This document shows positions 1 through 12,362 of a stretch of DNA of 64,000 bases, piece after piece (position 1 is the first letter of the stretch; each line of letters begins with the position of its first letter). Under the pieces are notes generated by a model. It did not search any database. It saw only the letters and a list, made by a program, of their open reading frames with translations, and was not told the origin of the DNA. The stretch is from positions 6,882,001 through 6,946,000 of the forward strand of contig OX424560.1 of NCBI GenBank assembly GCA_949152475.1, read 5' to 3'. Origin of the DNA: Terebella lapidaria. Taxonomy: Eukaryota; Annelida; Polychaeta; Terebellida; Terebellidae. The position numbers were made by a program, and so were the translations under genes.

Positions 1-889
1 TGCTCACTTCAAACGCACGTTCCTTATAACCCACATATTGTATTTCAAAGATTGACATGGGGATATTTCAAAACGAATATAAGCATCAGAAACCCAAAAC
101 TGGAGCATGCGTTAAAAATGTGTAGCTCAATCCCATAGCCTGGAGTATGCTCTATATCCTAAGTTGTTATGACGTAAAGTTATTTATGTATTTTGGTTCA
201 TGTTGCAAGCACATTACATCACGTTGTCACTTTATATCTGCCATGGCAAGAAAAACTTATGGTCACACGAACACCTCAGCAAAGAGCTCCAATCGATATA
301 TTGCACGTAAGCCTTGCATTTATGGAATAATTGATTGGATGTAATTGTGCTCGGCCATCCGGTCGTCTGCAAACTGCACATCCCAAATTATGCATGTCGA
401 GAAAGGTATCAATTAATTATTCAGTGTCACCTAAATGTATCTTGTCCTCTAAACTGGAAAGACAAGTAACACCTTCATATTAAAAAGATTTAATGGTAAT
501 TTAGCAGAGTTGATAATTTTGTATATAAAAATACTGGTTTGTCCATCTCAAGTACATTGGATGTACAGGTGGATTGTATTGTATGTCAACTGCCGTCCCC
601 CGTGATATCGCGTGTGGTCGTGCAATTACGATAGGCCCGTGAACGTGCCAGAACTTTGATGCAAATAAAATATAAAAACTCTTTGTAAACGCACAGATAT
701 CACCATGACAAACACCCACACAAAGTTAATAGACTACCAACATCGCCCATTTAGCGTTTTATTTTCTGTAACTCCTCCCCCCCCCCCCCCCGGTCCCGTA
801 GGAAAACTTCTCTCATGGTTGAACAAGTAATGTTAGTGGTAGAGGTGGCGGTCCTTAGTATAGGCAATGCGGGTGAACAAACAGCCGGG

Positions 890-985
890 CACGTGTCATT
901 ATCTCACGTGTTTGTGGAAGGACGCACGTGTCGGTGAGGGTTGAAGTGAGCTAGGCGGAGGGGCGTGTCCACTTCATGTGACAAT
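890..985 (+). promoter_or_regulatory. E-box cluster with GC-box and short inverted repeat (copy 1)
   Basis: Three CACGTG hexamers lie at 890, 905 and 925. They are followed by TGAAGTG at 942 and its reverse complement CACTTCA at 970, with a GGGGCGTG GC-box-like run between them. The block recurs in four array copies and is better preserved than its surroundings. A regulatory role (bHLH binding) is inference from motif and conservation only. Confidence 0.4.
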
Positions 986-1697
986 CACAAGTACTCATAA
1001 CTCGTCAAACATGTAAAGGGCCTTTACAGATAGCGACTGATTTGCGAACTATAGAGTAGTCGTAGATTGTATAGCTTATTCATTGGCTACTACACAGTGG
1101 GTCATGTATTAAATATTCACACGATATTCATTGAAATTACCTATGAGCTACCTGACTGACAGGGAGCATCCTTGTTATGAGATAATGCACTGATGCAGGA
1201 GAAGAGATATTATTATCCGTTCGAAGCGTACCCGAAAGGTGATATCACTTCGATTGTCATCAGTGTATTATCTCCCATAAATCCCAAGATCATGGTCACA
1301 AAATATCTAGTGAAAACAACGGCGATTTAGTCAGATATCGCACCCCCAGGGGGTTATATGGTATAGTACATACACTGACATCAAACACTAACAGTTTGCG
1401 TGGAATAAAATAGGGATACATCACCGAAAGGTGCAAATTGTTTGTGTCTTTCTGTATTTTGGCCCACCTTGTCATATAAAGATATTTCAATTTTCACGTT
1501 TAATGTAAGTATCAATCTATTACCATCAATACAGCCAAATTTTGATGATCCCAATAACATTCCAATTTTGCAATAGAGACAAAGCCCGACCAAATACTTT
1601 ATCAAAAGACACACCAGCATCAATCATGCAAGACCAAAATCATGCATAATCAATATCCATTGGACATGGTCGGACCTTGGTCGGAGCTGACCAGTAA

Positions 1698-2516
1698 AGG
1701 CCCAGTCACACTGACGATACGACCAAGATACGACCTTGCTGCGACCTAAATTTTTTGTAATCGTGGACAAATCGTGACACGAACGTACGACTGGTCGTAC
1801 AGGTCGTGAATGGTCGCAAACAAGAAACTAGTCGCAGCAAGGTCGATGGACATGTTCAAAACTTCCAACCGACGATCTCTGGTCGCACGTCGGTCTTGCA
1901 CAATCGTGCCACCTGTCGGGAGAGGTGGCACCACCAATCGGACATTGTCGCACGTTATTGACCAACCAAAATGGTCGTGCTACTAGTCGTACAACCTGGC
2001 GACTAGTGGTGCAATCAGTCGTACAACTTCATGATCAGTGGTGCGATTATTCACGACCTGTGCCGACTGGTAGTACGACCTTACGATTGGTGGTACCACC
2101 CATTTGAAGCTTCTCGAAAGGAGGATAAAACGCGCAGTGAAAAATATTTTACCCAACACAACAAAATTTTGTAGCATGTTTCTAAACTATAAAACTGCAG
2201 AGTATGGTAAGTTTTGTGCCCTTCTGTCTAATCAGACGGACGGTCGTGCGTCAGGTCGCGATTTATCGTACGACTGGTCATTGATTGCAACGACTGGTTG
2301 TACGACAGGTCGGTGGTCGCTGCGACGTGGTCGTACGACTGCTTGCTATCAATCTTTTCCATTATTTCCGCGATCGTGCCACCAAGCGTACCACCAATCG
2401 TATTAACAGTCGCTACTTGCGATTGCAGTGGCGATCACTGGTGATCAGTCGTAACTCAGCAAATTTGAACCTGGTCGTGCGACCAAAAAATCGTACGACT
2501 GTGTCTGACTGGGCCT
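1698..2516. mobile_element. TIR element (MITE), Harbinger-like by its TAA target duplication
   Basis: The ends are inverted repeats: AGGCCCAGTCACACTG on the left and the complement of AGGCCCAGTCAGACACAG on the right. They are flanked by TAA on both sides (1695-1697 and 2517-2519), a 3-bp duplication of the TWA type used by PIF/Harbinger elements. The interior is packed with variants of the palindromic word GTCGTACGAC and can fold on itself. No transposase is encoded, so it is a non-autonomous element. Superfamily assignment is inference from the TSD. Confidence 0.65.
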
Positions 2517-2644
2517 TAAGGCGACTGAAATTTGTCAACATTACTGACTTCGCTATGCATGAACGGTTTTTCCAGAACAGGGCATGAAATGCAAGGTGGG
2601 TCTTTACCGAATTACATCAATGAATTTGCAATTGGCGCAGGTAT

Positions 2645-2836
2645 ACTCAAGTTCAACACACAACCTCATATGATTTTTGACCATAACGTTTTCAATTTTC
2701 AAGATAGAAATCTGGTATTCGGTGAAAAAAATACGGGTTTATGCCAAATGGTTACAAACGAAATTTCAAATTGATCCGACCACCCTGAAGGAAGTTATGG
2801 CCAAAAATCAAATTATTTTTCTGTTGAACTTGACTT
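2645..2836. mobile_element. Short foldback MITE
   Basis: Inverted ends ACTCAAGTTCAACA and TGTTGAACTTGACT enclose about 170 bp. Parts of the interior (AATTCGGTGAAAA-like, TTATGGCCAAAAA) resemble the right arm of the foldback element at 22334-22847 in gene A. The two are therefore members of one family. No coding capacity. Confidence 0.5.
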
Positions 2837-3590
2837 TACCCCATCGAAAAGCATTTCAATAACCGTTCAAAATTACCCTTGCTATTCGTGTGTTTCACCA
2901 CATTCCTGTACTTGAACATAATTGTCGTTTATGCAAAATTGAAATATATATTGTTCCATGGAGACATATTTAAGTGGTTCGCGGAAGTGGATTCAATGCG
3001 GATTGGAGCATGACAGATCCCACATTCACAGTGGACAAAAGAGTCATGAGGGTTTCTATGCATGGGGCGAAAAATGGAATATCACACAATATACCATGTA
3101 TACTGAACCAAAAATATTCCAAACCAGAGCAGAAGAAGTGTTCATAAAATGATAGAATTCTTGGAAAAGGAAATGATATGATTCAAACTATGGGGGTAAA
3201 TATCACATGGTAGATATTCAAGGATATAAATAAAAAATTGATTTGCCATGATCGATCTCAAAACGTCGTCTATAACAGCATCGACTTGCCCACCCCCTGT
3301 CACTGCCACTACCCAAAATATCGCCCAAATTGTTCTACATATGGGCTGAAGTTTTGCATCAGTTGATGTGATTGTCTGCTGTCAGTGGCAATAACGACCT
3401 TTCCTCACGAGATCAAATCGTTTGACTTGCTGCCAGTGAGTGTGAAAGAATGCGTAAGCATTCCAAAGTGGGAATTTGACAAGGCGATTGCGTGGAGGTA
3501 ATTGGCAATTATGCCAGGCTGCGGCCATGTAAATTACTTGGGTGAATTGGTTCCTAAAAGTCAGCCTTATCCATCGTATGACAGATAACT

Positions 3591-4554
3591 TACGGAAGCG
3601 TATTAGGGCCACATGACTTTTTTTTTCAATTCAATTTGTCGACTTATTATCTCGATAAATCGAGATATTAACTCGATAAATCGACTTATTATCTCGATAA
3701 ATCGAGTTAATTATCTCGATAAATCGACTTATTTATCTCGATAAATCGACTTAATTATCTCGATTTATCGAGATATTATCTCGATAAATCGACTTATTTA
3801 TCTCGATTTATCGAGTTATTATCTCGATAAATCGAGTTAGTTATCTCGATAAATCGACTTATGTCTTAGGCATTTAAAGTTCAAGTAAAATGGAAATATG
3901 TTTAGTCACAATATTCTTGTGTTGAATAGGCTTATGATGGACCATTATAACGTTAAATATTGAATAATACATACAAAACTACCTAGTTAAAACTATAATG
4001 AAGTTACTATATCACTATCTTTTATAAAGATGCAACATGTTCATCAATGAAAATGTTATAATTTTTTTTAACAATTCTTTAGCTATTAGACATGGATTGA
4101 GGTATATTCGTAAAGTTATTTGTAATGGTTTCTTTAATTGTATAGTTTGGTATTATTTCAGAGATTAATGTAATGACTGTTAATCATTTACTCCATATAG
4201 TTTTCAATATGAGTAATCAGTATATTTTATTTGTTCTATTGTTGCCAAGGTAACCAATGAAATCGTATGGCTCGCCTATGGTCGATGCATATTCATTTTA
4301 CTTGTACTTTAAATGTCTGAGTCCTAAGTCGATTTATCGAGATACTATCTCGATTTATCGAGATAATTAAGTCGATTTATCGAGATACTATCTCGATTCG
4401 ATAAATCGACGTAATATCTCGATTTATCGAGATAATATCTCGATTTATCGAGATATTAAGTCGATTTATCGAGATAACTAACTCGATTTATCGAGATAAT
4501 AAGTCGACAAATTGAACTTTAAAAAAACTCATGTGGCCCTAATACGCTTCCGTA
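3591..4554. mobile_element. Long foldback element built of TCGATAAATCGA tandem arms
   Basis: The ends are TACGGAAGCGTATTAGGGCC and its reverse complement, flanked by the direct repeat GATAACT (3584-3590 and 4555-4561). Arms of about 270 bp are runs of a 20-22-bp unit containing the palindrome TCGATAAATCGA. A core of about 400 bp separates them. Array copies 2, 3 and 5 have the uninterrupted equivalent of the site (ATATATAACTA-like), which confirms a clean insertion. No transposase; superfamily unassigned. The TACGG end motif and arm structure match the element at 57584-58589. Confidence 0.8.
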
Positions 4555-6427
4555 GATAACTATCCCATGTGCCAATAATATATTTATCCGTGATAACTGA
4601 ATATCTTTTCATGCAGAAAAGTACATGACATTCGTAACAATTACCGTTCACGTAATTAGTTTGAACTGGTCATTGTCGAGCAAACGATATTCCTTCCATG
4701 TTACCTGGTCATTGCATCTTGTTAGACAACAAAACTCAGTCTTACTGCTCGTTCTGGATAAGACGGATAATACCTGGTGCTGTTTTGGACTATTTCTGGG
4801 ATATATCCCTTTGTCATGCATGGAACTGACAAAGCCTGGGTGTGCCAGATCGCCTCAATAGTGACTTGGCGTGAGCAGCCGTCATATTGTCGACAAATTG
4901 GATAACAAATTGGGGGCAGCAGTCATGGTAGAAATACGTGTTAGGATTATCAGTGCAATTTCAGAAATTTATTGCACGTTTGGGAACGACATGGTGTAAT
5001 CTGTTCCAGTTTTCATGCTCGGATTCTAGTCAGATACCTTAACACTATACTGGTTCACCAGAAACTATGAGGGGCATCATTTTTTAAACAGAAGCAATGT
5101 CAATAATGATTCAGACAGATACAGATAAATATCGCATCATGACAACAAACCAGATGAAAGAAATAGACTTCACATATAATAATATATTGTGGTCCTCTAA
5201 CCACAATTTTTTCACATGTTTTGGAAATGGTGGTTTGATTTCAGATAAAAAGTGGAACATTGGGTCTCCCAAAAAGACATCAAAAATACAGCACCCTCCA
5301 TCATATATGTGTTGGGAGTTGCGATGCTCTTTTCACACCAACACCAACCAGTCCATCACTAGTATCAAGTCTTTCTGGGTAGCCCTCCCCCACCTTCGTA
5401 ACAGCTTGCAGTAGCCTACTCGGAACGAGAATTATTATCCCCCGTGTAGATATTCTGCCCTGTGGCCGTTTCTGGCCTGGTCTGGGGTGCCCGGGTACAG
5501 CCGGGATATAACTAATACAATTACACCCGGGGTGTATAGAGCAGGTGTTAGGAGCTACTTCGTCAGGGTGTGAGCAGAATCCGGACTTTGATGATGTAGC
5601 GGTGTACGTCTGAGGGTGTTAGTGTCTAGCTGAAAGAAGGTTTCTAGTGCTTACGTGATTCATGGTTTCAAAATGACTAATTTGTCATAAAATTTTGATT
5701 ACGATTATGAAGTCATACATCCAGCTTTTGATTACTTAAAGTAAAGGTATATACGTGTAATTAGCCAGGTTCTAATTTCATTCCCTTACATGTAGTATTT
5801 ATAACATAACATTGCACCAAATTTTTAATCTGCACATAAATATCAAACGATATTCAATGATTACAAAAGTCATATGTAGAATTTCCTTGGCCGTCGATTC
5901 ACATCATATATGTTATATGTGGTGTGTGATGACGGTATCTGATAGTCTGCGAACTGTACATCCCATGTTTAAATATGTTGAGGAATGTTTCACCTACTTA
6001 TTCAGTGTCACCTATCATGCCAAGGAAACTGGGAAGACACGTACATGTACCCTTTCATAATATAGATGAGTTCAATAAATTAGCAGGATTGATAATTGCG
6101 TATATAAAAATGCTGGTTTTCGCACCTTATTCACATCAGGTGGGTGTGCTAGCAACTACCATCCCTTGTGATACAATTGAAACATAGAACAGTGAATGTT
6201 CCAGGAATTGAAGAAATCCATTCTAATGCCCAAATATAAACGATGAAAGTGACAAAGGCTCCCACAAAATTAATAGACAGCCAACAACCCCCCCCCCCCC
6301 CCCCCCATTTAGCGTTATGTTTCTGTAAATCACCAGCAGCAAAACCTCTCTTGTGGTTGAAAAACTAATGCTAGTGATTGTGGTGAAGGCCCTTGGTGTA
6401 GGCAATGTGGGTGAACAAACAGCTAGA

Positions 6428-6520
6428 CACGTGTGCTTATCTCACGTATTTGTGAAGGGACACACGTGTCGGTGATGGTTGAAGTGAGCTAGGCGGAGGG
6501 GCGTGTCCACTTCATGTGAC
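6428..6520 (+). promoter_or_regulatory. E-box cluster with GC-box (copy 2)
   Basis: CACGTG occurs at the left end and again about 35 bp downstream. The middle hexamer has become CACGTA. The TGAAGTG / GGGGCGTG / CACTTCA arrangement is intact. Same module as at 890-985. Confidence 0.4.
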
Positions 6521-6983
6521 AAGTAATCATAACTCAATTGACACGGGAAGGGCCTTTACATATAGCGACTGATGTGCGAACTATAGCAAGGTCATGAATT
6601 GTAAACTTATTCATCGCGAGAGACACACTGTGTCTAGTGTTAAATGTTGATACAATATTGATCGTAATATACCCTGAAGTTTCCCAATTGACAGGATGAG
6701 TCATCATTGTATACGTGTTAATATTACACTGGAGTCAAAGACAAACACATGTAACTCGTGTGGCATGATAGACCCAAAATTTTAATGTTTTTTAATAACC
6801 ATGCCTAAATAATATACACGATGAACATATGCACTTTCAACATTTACCAACAAAATCTGATGATCGGTCCTGTGAAGTATATTATTTCATTGAAAAGTTA
6901 TCAGTAGGTTCGCGGAACAGGATAGAGCATACTTCAGGACAATTTGACGGTCGACAGAATCATGACTGTTCCTGTGTGTGGGA

Positions 6984-7484
6984 TGAAAAGTGGAATATCA
7001 CACAATATACAGTACCACGAGTATTTGAAATCAGTTCAAAAAGAGTGTTCATAAAACGTGTTAAAGAAAAACTGTAGATATTATTTCTGCTGTGGTGAAA
7101 AGTCATCACGTGGTAGATATTCAAGGATATAAATACGAAAATCGATAATGCCATGATCGATCTCAAACGTCGTCTGTTACAATCATCGAGTATCCCCCAC
7201 TTCGCCACCACTGCCAATATTATTGCCTTATTGAAAAGTGGAATATCACACAATATACAGTACCACGAGTATTTGAAATCAGTTCAAAAAGAGTGTTCAT
7301 AAAACGTGTTAAAGAAAAACTGTAGAAGATATTATTTCTGCTGTGGTGAAAAGTCATCACGTGGTAGATATTCAAGGATATAAATACGAAAATCGATAAT
7401 GCCATGATCGATCTCAAACGTCGTCTGTTACAATCATCGAGTATCCCCCACTTCGCCACCACTGCCAATATTATTGCCTTATTT
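6984..7484 (+). repeat. Recent 249-bp tandem duplication
   Basis: The block starting GAAAAGTGGAATATCAC at 6984 starts again at 7233. The two copies are almost identical apart from a 3-bp difference after AAACTGTAGA and their final bases. The high identity compared with the degenerate array around it shows the duplication is young. Confidence 0.85.
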
Positions 7485-10344
7485 TTCTTTTAAGTGCTAA
7501 AGCTTTATGTGAGTTGACGTGATTGAATGCTGTCGCTGGCAATAACCACCTTTCCCCACGAGAGCAAATCGTTTGTCATCCTGTCAGTCAGTGTGAAAGA
7601 ATGCCTAGGCATTCCATAGTGGGAATTTGACAAGGCGATTGCATAGAGGTAATTGCAAATTATGCCAAGCTAAGGTCATGTGGATTACTTGGGTGAATGG
7701 GTTCCTAAAATCCAATCTTATCCATCGTTTCACATATAACCATACACTGTGCGCTTATTGTATTTTCCACATTGATTGCAAATATTTGTGCATAGTTAGC
7801 TGACATTTGTACCGATTATCATTCACAAAATGGTGTTGAAATATTCATTGTCCAAGAGCTACGATACTCATTCTGTGCTACCTGACCATTACTCTGCCTT
7901 TTCAGACAATAAAGCTCAGCCTAACTGCCCGTTCCGTACAAGAAGGATAATTATAACTGATGCTGTTTTGGATTATTTTTTCCCTTTCTTTCCCATAAAA
8001 CTGAAAGAATCTGGGTGTGCAAGATAGCCTCAATAGTGTCTTGGCGTGAGCAGCCGTCATAACGCTGACAAATTGGGGGCAGCGGTCATGGCAGAAATGC
8101 ATAGTGAGGTTCTTACATGCAATTTCAGAAATTATTGCATATTTGGGAACGACATGGCGTGATCTGTTTTGGATTTCGTGCTGGGGTATAATCATTCAAC
8201 TTTGACTGAAAGCCTTTGAATATGTTTGAGGCAAAGTATCAGTGGTTACTGATGCCAGTGTTAACGCTTGTGACACTGATACAACACAGACTCAGAATCT
8301 AGTTAGTTACGATAACACTAGACAGATGGACCAGTAATTGTGAGGGACATCGTTTGTTTAAACAAAAACACTGTCTTTATTCAGCTAAAGGCCTCTGAAC
8401 ATGCTCAAGGCAAAGTATTGCTGGTCTTTCACAATTGACACCAGTGTAAGCACTACTAATATAATACATACATGTACTTAAAAAAACATGAAATACAGAT
8501 GAAGCATCAATATTATTGACAGTGTCATTAATATTGTTTATTAATAGCCATGAACAAGTAAGCTTCTTACCCCGAGACGAGACAGCTTATATCTTATCCG
8601 GACAACAAACCTCATGACAGATTTGTGCGAAAAAATCAAATATAATTGTCTTGTGCTGCATGCAAGAAAATCTTTCATTTTAAAGCGTAGGAAGGGTAGT
8701 TTGATTCCTGACAAAACGTGGAACATTAGTTGTCCCAGGGCAAAAATGAATCACACAATATTCATCATGTAAGTGTTGGAGGCAGCGATGATCTTTTCAC
8801 ACTTCTGCCAAATTTACAAAAATACATCACATTGGAAGCATAACACCATCCATCATATATCTGTTCACACCTCTACCAACCAACTCATCACAAATATCTA
8901 ATTTTGCTGGGGAGCCCTCCCGCGCCTCTGTGACAGCTTGAAGTAACCTTCTCGGAACGAAAATTAATCCGTTATTTGGATATTTTGCCCCTTGGCCGCT
9001 CATGACCTATCCCATAGTCACCGGTGGCGGGGTACAGCGGGGATTTAACTAATACAAATAAACCCTGGTTGTATAGAACAGGTGTTAGGGGCCACTTCGT
9101 CAGGATATGAGCGGAATACCGCCTGCGATATTTGTGGCCCGTCACTTACTCTTTCCATTGTGTCGATTTCCTTCACTCCAGAGATTGCGTCAATTCACGT
9201 TAAATTTTTTACTGTCAGAAGCTATAACTACGCGTTGTACTGGGTACAATTTCGTCATTATCTTACTGATCACGCCCAGAAGACATTTCGTAGCAGGCTT
9301 TCTATGTACTGGATATTCTGTAGGAAATGATCAAGAGGTAATTGTTAATTACGTTGCGGCGTCATGCAAATTACCTTTGACGAACTGGATTCATGAACGG
9401 ATAGGGGACTTGTCGAAAGCATGTCTGGCAAGTGAGATATTGGTTCGCTTGCCTCTTTCTGCTTCTATACTGATATTAAAGTGTACATTTCTTATTACAC
9501 GAATGTAGTATTTCGAAGATTGACATGGAAATAATTTGAAATCGAATGATAATTTCAGAAACCAAAACGAGAGGTTTGTGTTGAAAAATGTGTAGCTCAA
9601 TCTCATAGATTGGAAATATATTTTATACCCTACGTTGTTATGACGCAAAGTTATTTATGTAATTTGGTTCTTGTTGTCTGGCTGTACGAACACATTACAT
9701 CAAGTTGTCACTTCAAACCTGTCATGACAAGAAAAGTATGGTCACATGAAAACCACAGCAAAGAGATCTAATCGAGATATATTGCATGTAAGCCTTCGAT
9801 TTATGGAATAATTGATCATGAATTGTGGTTGGCCATCCGGTCGTCATCAAACTGTAGATCCCAAGTTGTGCATATTGAGAAAGGTAGACATTGATTATTC
9901 AGCGTCACCTACCACAAGACGAATGGTATGACAACGTTACATCTTCCTTCTTATGTTCAATGATAATACAATGTAAATGGGTGAAATTCAATTTGAAAAT
10001 GCAGGTTTGCGACGTTATTCACATCTTCTAGGTGTGTATCCGTGGCCTGTGGTTTCGGGATATTAGTTTATGTGCATCCCAATATTGGGGGAATTACATA
10101 TAAAACTCTACGTAAACGTGCAAATAACACTGATGAAAATGACTATTGCTGGCATGAATGTAATAAGGATATTAAGTACTGCCAACATCGCGCTTTTAGC
10201 GTTTTATTTTCTGTAAATGTCACATGTATCACCCATCGTCATAGCAAAACCCTCTCACGATTGAACAACTAAAGTTATTTTTTATTATTAGTGGTTGTGG
10301 TGGTGGTCCTTAGTATTGCCAATGCGGGTGAACAAACAGCCGAG

Positions 10345-10443
10345 CACATGTGCTCATCTCACGTGTTTGTGGAGGTACACACGTGTCCAACTCGGTGGTG
10401 GTTGAAGTGAGCTAGGCGCAGGGGTGTGTCAACTTCATATGAC
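10345..10443 (+). promoter_or_regulatory. E-box cluster, partly decayed (copy 3)
   Basis: The first hexamer reads CACATG and the next two remain CACGTG. A few extra bases separate the last hexamer from TGAAGTG. The right arm of the inverted repeat (AACTTCA) and the GC-box (GGGGTGTG) each carry a substitution. Same module as at 890-985. Confidence 0.35.
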
Positions 10444-11060
10444 AATCACAAGTACTCCAAACTCGTTAAACATGTAAAGGCCTTTACAGATAGTGATTGA
10501 TTTGAGAACTATAGTGTAGTTGTTAATTGTAAAGCATATTCGTCGCTTCTGACACAGTGGACCATGTATTAAATGTTCATACAATGGCCTCATTGAAAAT
10601 ACCCAATAAGGTACCTAATTGAAAGCTTTAGCCCTCATTATTTACATGCCGATATTACACTGGAATTAACCATAAACACGGGTACAATATACATCCATTC
10701 GATGTTCATTCAGACTCCCAGTGCTATTCGTGTGTTATGCCACTTACACTGAGACATACATGAAGCACATACATGTACCTGTTTGGCGTGTAGCAACAAA
10801 TGCTAATGTCTACCCCTGCAAACTTGAATATTATACGAATCCTGGGTGTTCTTGAGTGTGGTATGAAACATGGGATTCACACAATAAAATGTACAGAGGA
10901 TATTTCGAAACAAAGCACACAAACACTCACTCTATTGAAAGAAAGAGATGATATTTTCCCTGCCATGGTAAAAGATTATCACAGGGTTGCTATTCAAGGG
11001 TATAAATATGGAAATCGATATACAATGATCGATCTCAAAACGAGAGGCCATAGGCCACAC

Positions 11061-12362
11061 ACTTGCCGGACTAAGTACACAATTATGACGTCATTTGTCG
11101 TCAATTCTATACTGCTAACTTACTGTGAATGGAGTTTTTTAATATGCATGATAAAATCGTTTTCATGTATGTCATATTATACCCGTACAAGATCATAATA
11201 TCTTGAAATGATGAGTTTCCTTTGAAATTTTACCAATTTGTTGCCACAAAAACGTCAATTACGTCCAAACGGATATACCGATTGAGCTAAAAATTGACAG
11301 AAGCCATCACAGGACGACTCCACATCGTTTGCATATGCTAGATCTGCAGTATATGTTATAGCTTTCCACATCTGACACTCAAAAGGCCTAAATGTCAGTC
11401 TGAAATCACATTTGACGTCATTATGACGTCAATTGACGTCCGATTCCAAAAATGACAACATATTTGGAAAGTACTCTCGAAGACCTTTCAAACGAGCTAC
11501 TACTCGATCTTTTTGCAAAAGGTCAAGGTCAAGGTCATTTTTGAGGTCAACTTCGACCTCAGGCGCTTGCAAAGGCTATCGGTCATACGCCTTACGTGTA
11601 AATGCAAAAGTTGTTAGGCTAAGTGAGTGCAATACTCTGGATTTACTTTCGTGTCTCTATCTTGCTTACTTCCCGAGATATAGTGACCCACATGGTTTTC
11701 ACTTGCAGGTCAATATTGACCTTGACTTTCGACCTTTGACTTTGAAATTTCCTGGAACAAAAGAACTTATCCTTGACTATAAACTGGTATATTATCAGAA
11801 TTTTACGCACATTATTGACGCTTTTATCAGCATCGACAGCTTGAAACATGCAATTTCGCTTATAATGGGGTTGATTTCGTTGCCATAGAAACGTCAATTA
11901 CGTCATAACGAACTGGCCGATCGGGCTAAAAATTGACATGAGCATGATGGACCGGTCTCACATCGTTTCCAAGCATCAGATCGAAAATCAGAGGAGGTGA
12001 CCTCCAAATATTCGACCTCAGGCGAACTTCTCAAGGTCAAGGTCAAAGGTCAAGGTCAAGGTCACGGAAGATAGATCTCGAGTTTTTCTACAATATGAAC
12101 TTGGTTTGAAGTCTCTAGCACAAATAGAACCGGAGTTATGGCCACTTAGGTGTTTTCAACGTTTTGCGTGACCTTGACCTTGACCGTTGATCTAGATACA
12201 CCAAAATAGGACGTTTTCTGCCCGGTGTCCTAGAGAATATGTACACCAACTTTGAGAGAAATCAAGTAAGAATTGTGGACGCTAGGCTGGACACAAACAA
12301 ACAAATCCACAAATCCACGAACGAACCAACATACTTGCCGAAATCTTTAGATTCCGGCAAGT
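11061..12362. mobile_element. 1.3-kb insertion with ACTTGCCGGA inverted ends, rich in AGGTCA repeats
   Basis: ACTTGCCGGA at 11061 is matched by TCCGGCAAGT at 12353-12362. The segment interrupts a stretch (ATCGATCTCAAAACG ... CCGTTACA-like) that is continuous in array copies 1 and 2, so it is an insertion. The interior has clusters of AAGGTCA half-sites at about 11519-11542 and 12032-12065, and two related halves that each include a GAAACGTCAATTACGTC-like word. No long conserved frame; the 151-codon open frame at 11433-11888 has no recognisable domain. Superfamily unassigned and no clean target duplication was identified. Confidence 0.6.

Larger units (their letters stand above)
1..5690 (+). 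repeat. Copy 1 of ~3.6-kb tandem unit (5'-truncated by window edge)
   Basis: This is the first of five degenerate head-to-tail copies of a non-coding unit. Landmarks that recur in order in the long copies are: a segment near 257-345 (GAGCTCCAATCGATATATTG), the E-box module at 890-985, a segment near 3400-3480 (fast-evolving, with GAAAGAATGC), the GAGCAGCCGTCATAT segment at 4875, and the terminal GAGCAGGTGTTAGGAGC segment near 5540. Two DNA transposons, at 1698-2516 and 3591-4554, lengthen this copy. Without them it is close to 3.8 kb. No open frame is conserved between copies, so I see no gene here. Edges are approximate. Confidence 0.75.
5691..9120 (+). repeat. Copy 2 of ~3.6-kb tandem unit
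   Basis: The same landmark order as copy 1 is seen: the E-box module at 6428-6520, the GAAAGAATGC segment near 7590, the GAGCAGCCGTCAT segment near 8050 and the terminal GTGTTAGGGGCC segment near 9083. It lacks the 5' part carrying the ATTGACATGG landmark. It carries a private recent 249-bp tandem duplication at 6984-7484. No conserved coding frame. Edges are approximate. Confidence 0.75.

Noticed and set aside
9107-9508. 133-codon open frame in array copy 3 as a possible gene or first exon of gene A
   Set aside because: The frame is not kept in sister copies and has no signal-peptide/donor combination of the required phase.
11433-11888. 151-codon open frame as a gene
   Set aside because: It lies inside a mobile insertion and owes its length to AGGTCA-type repeats; no domain is visible.
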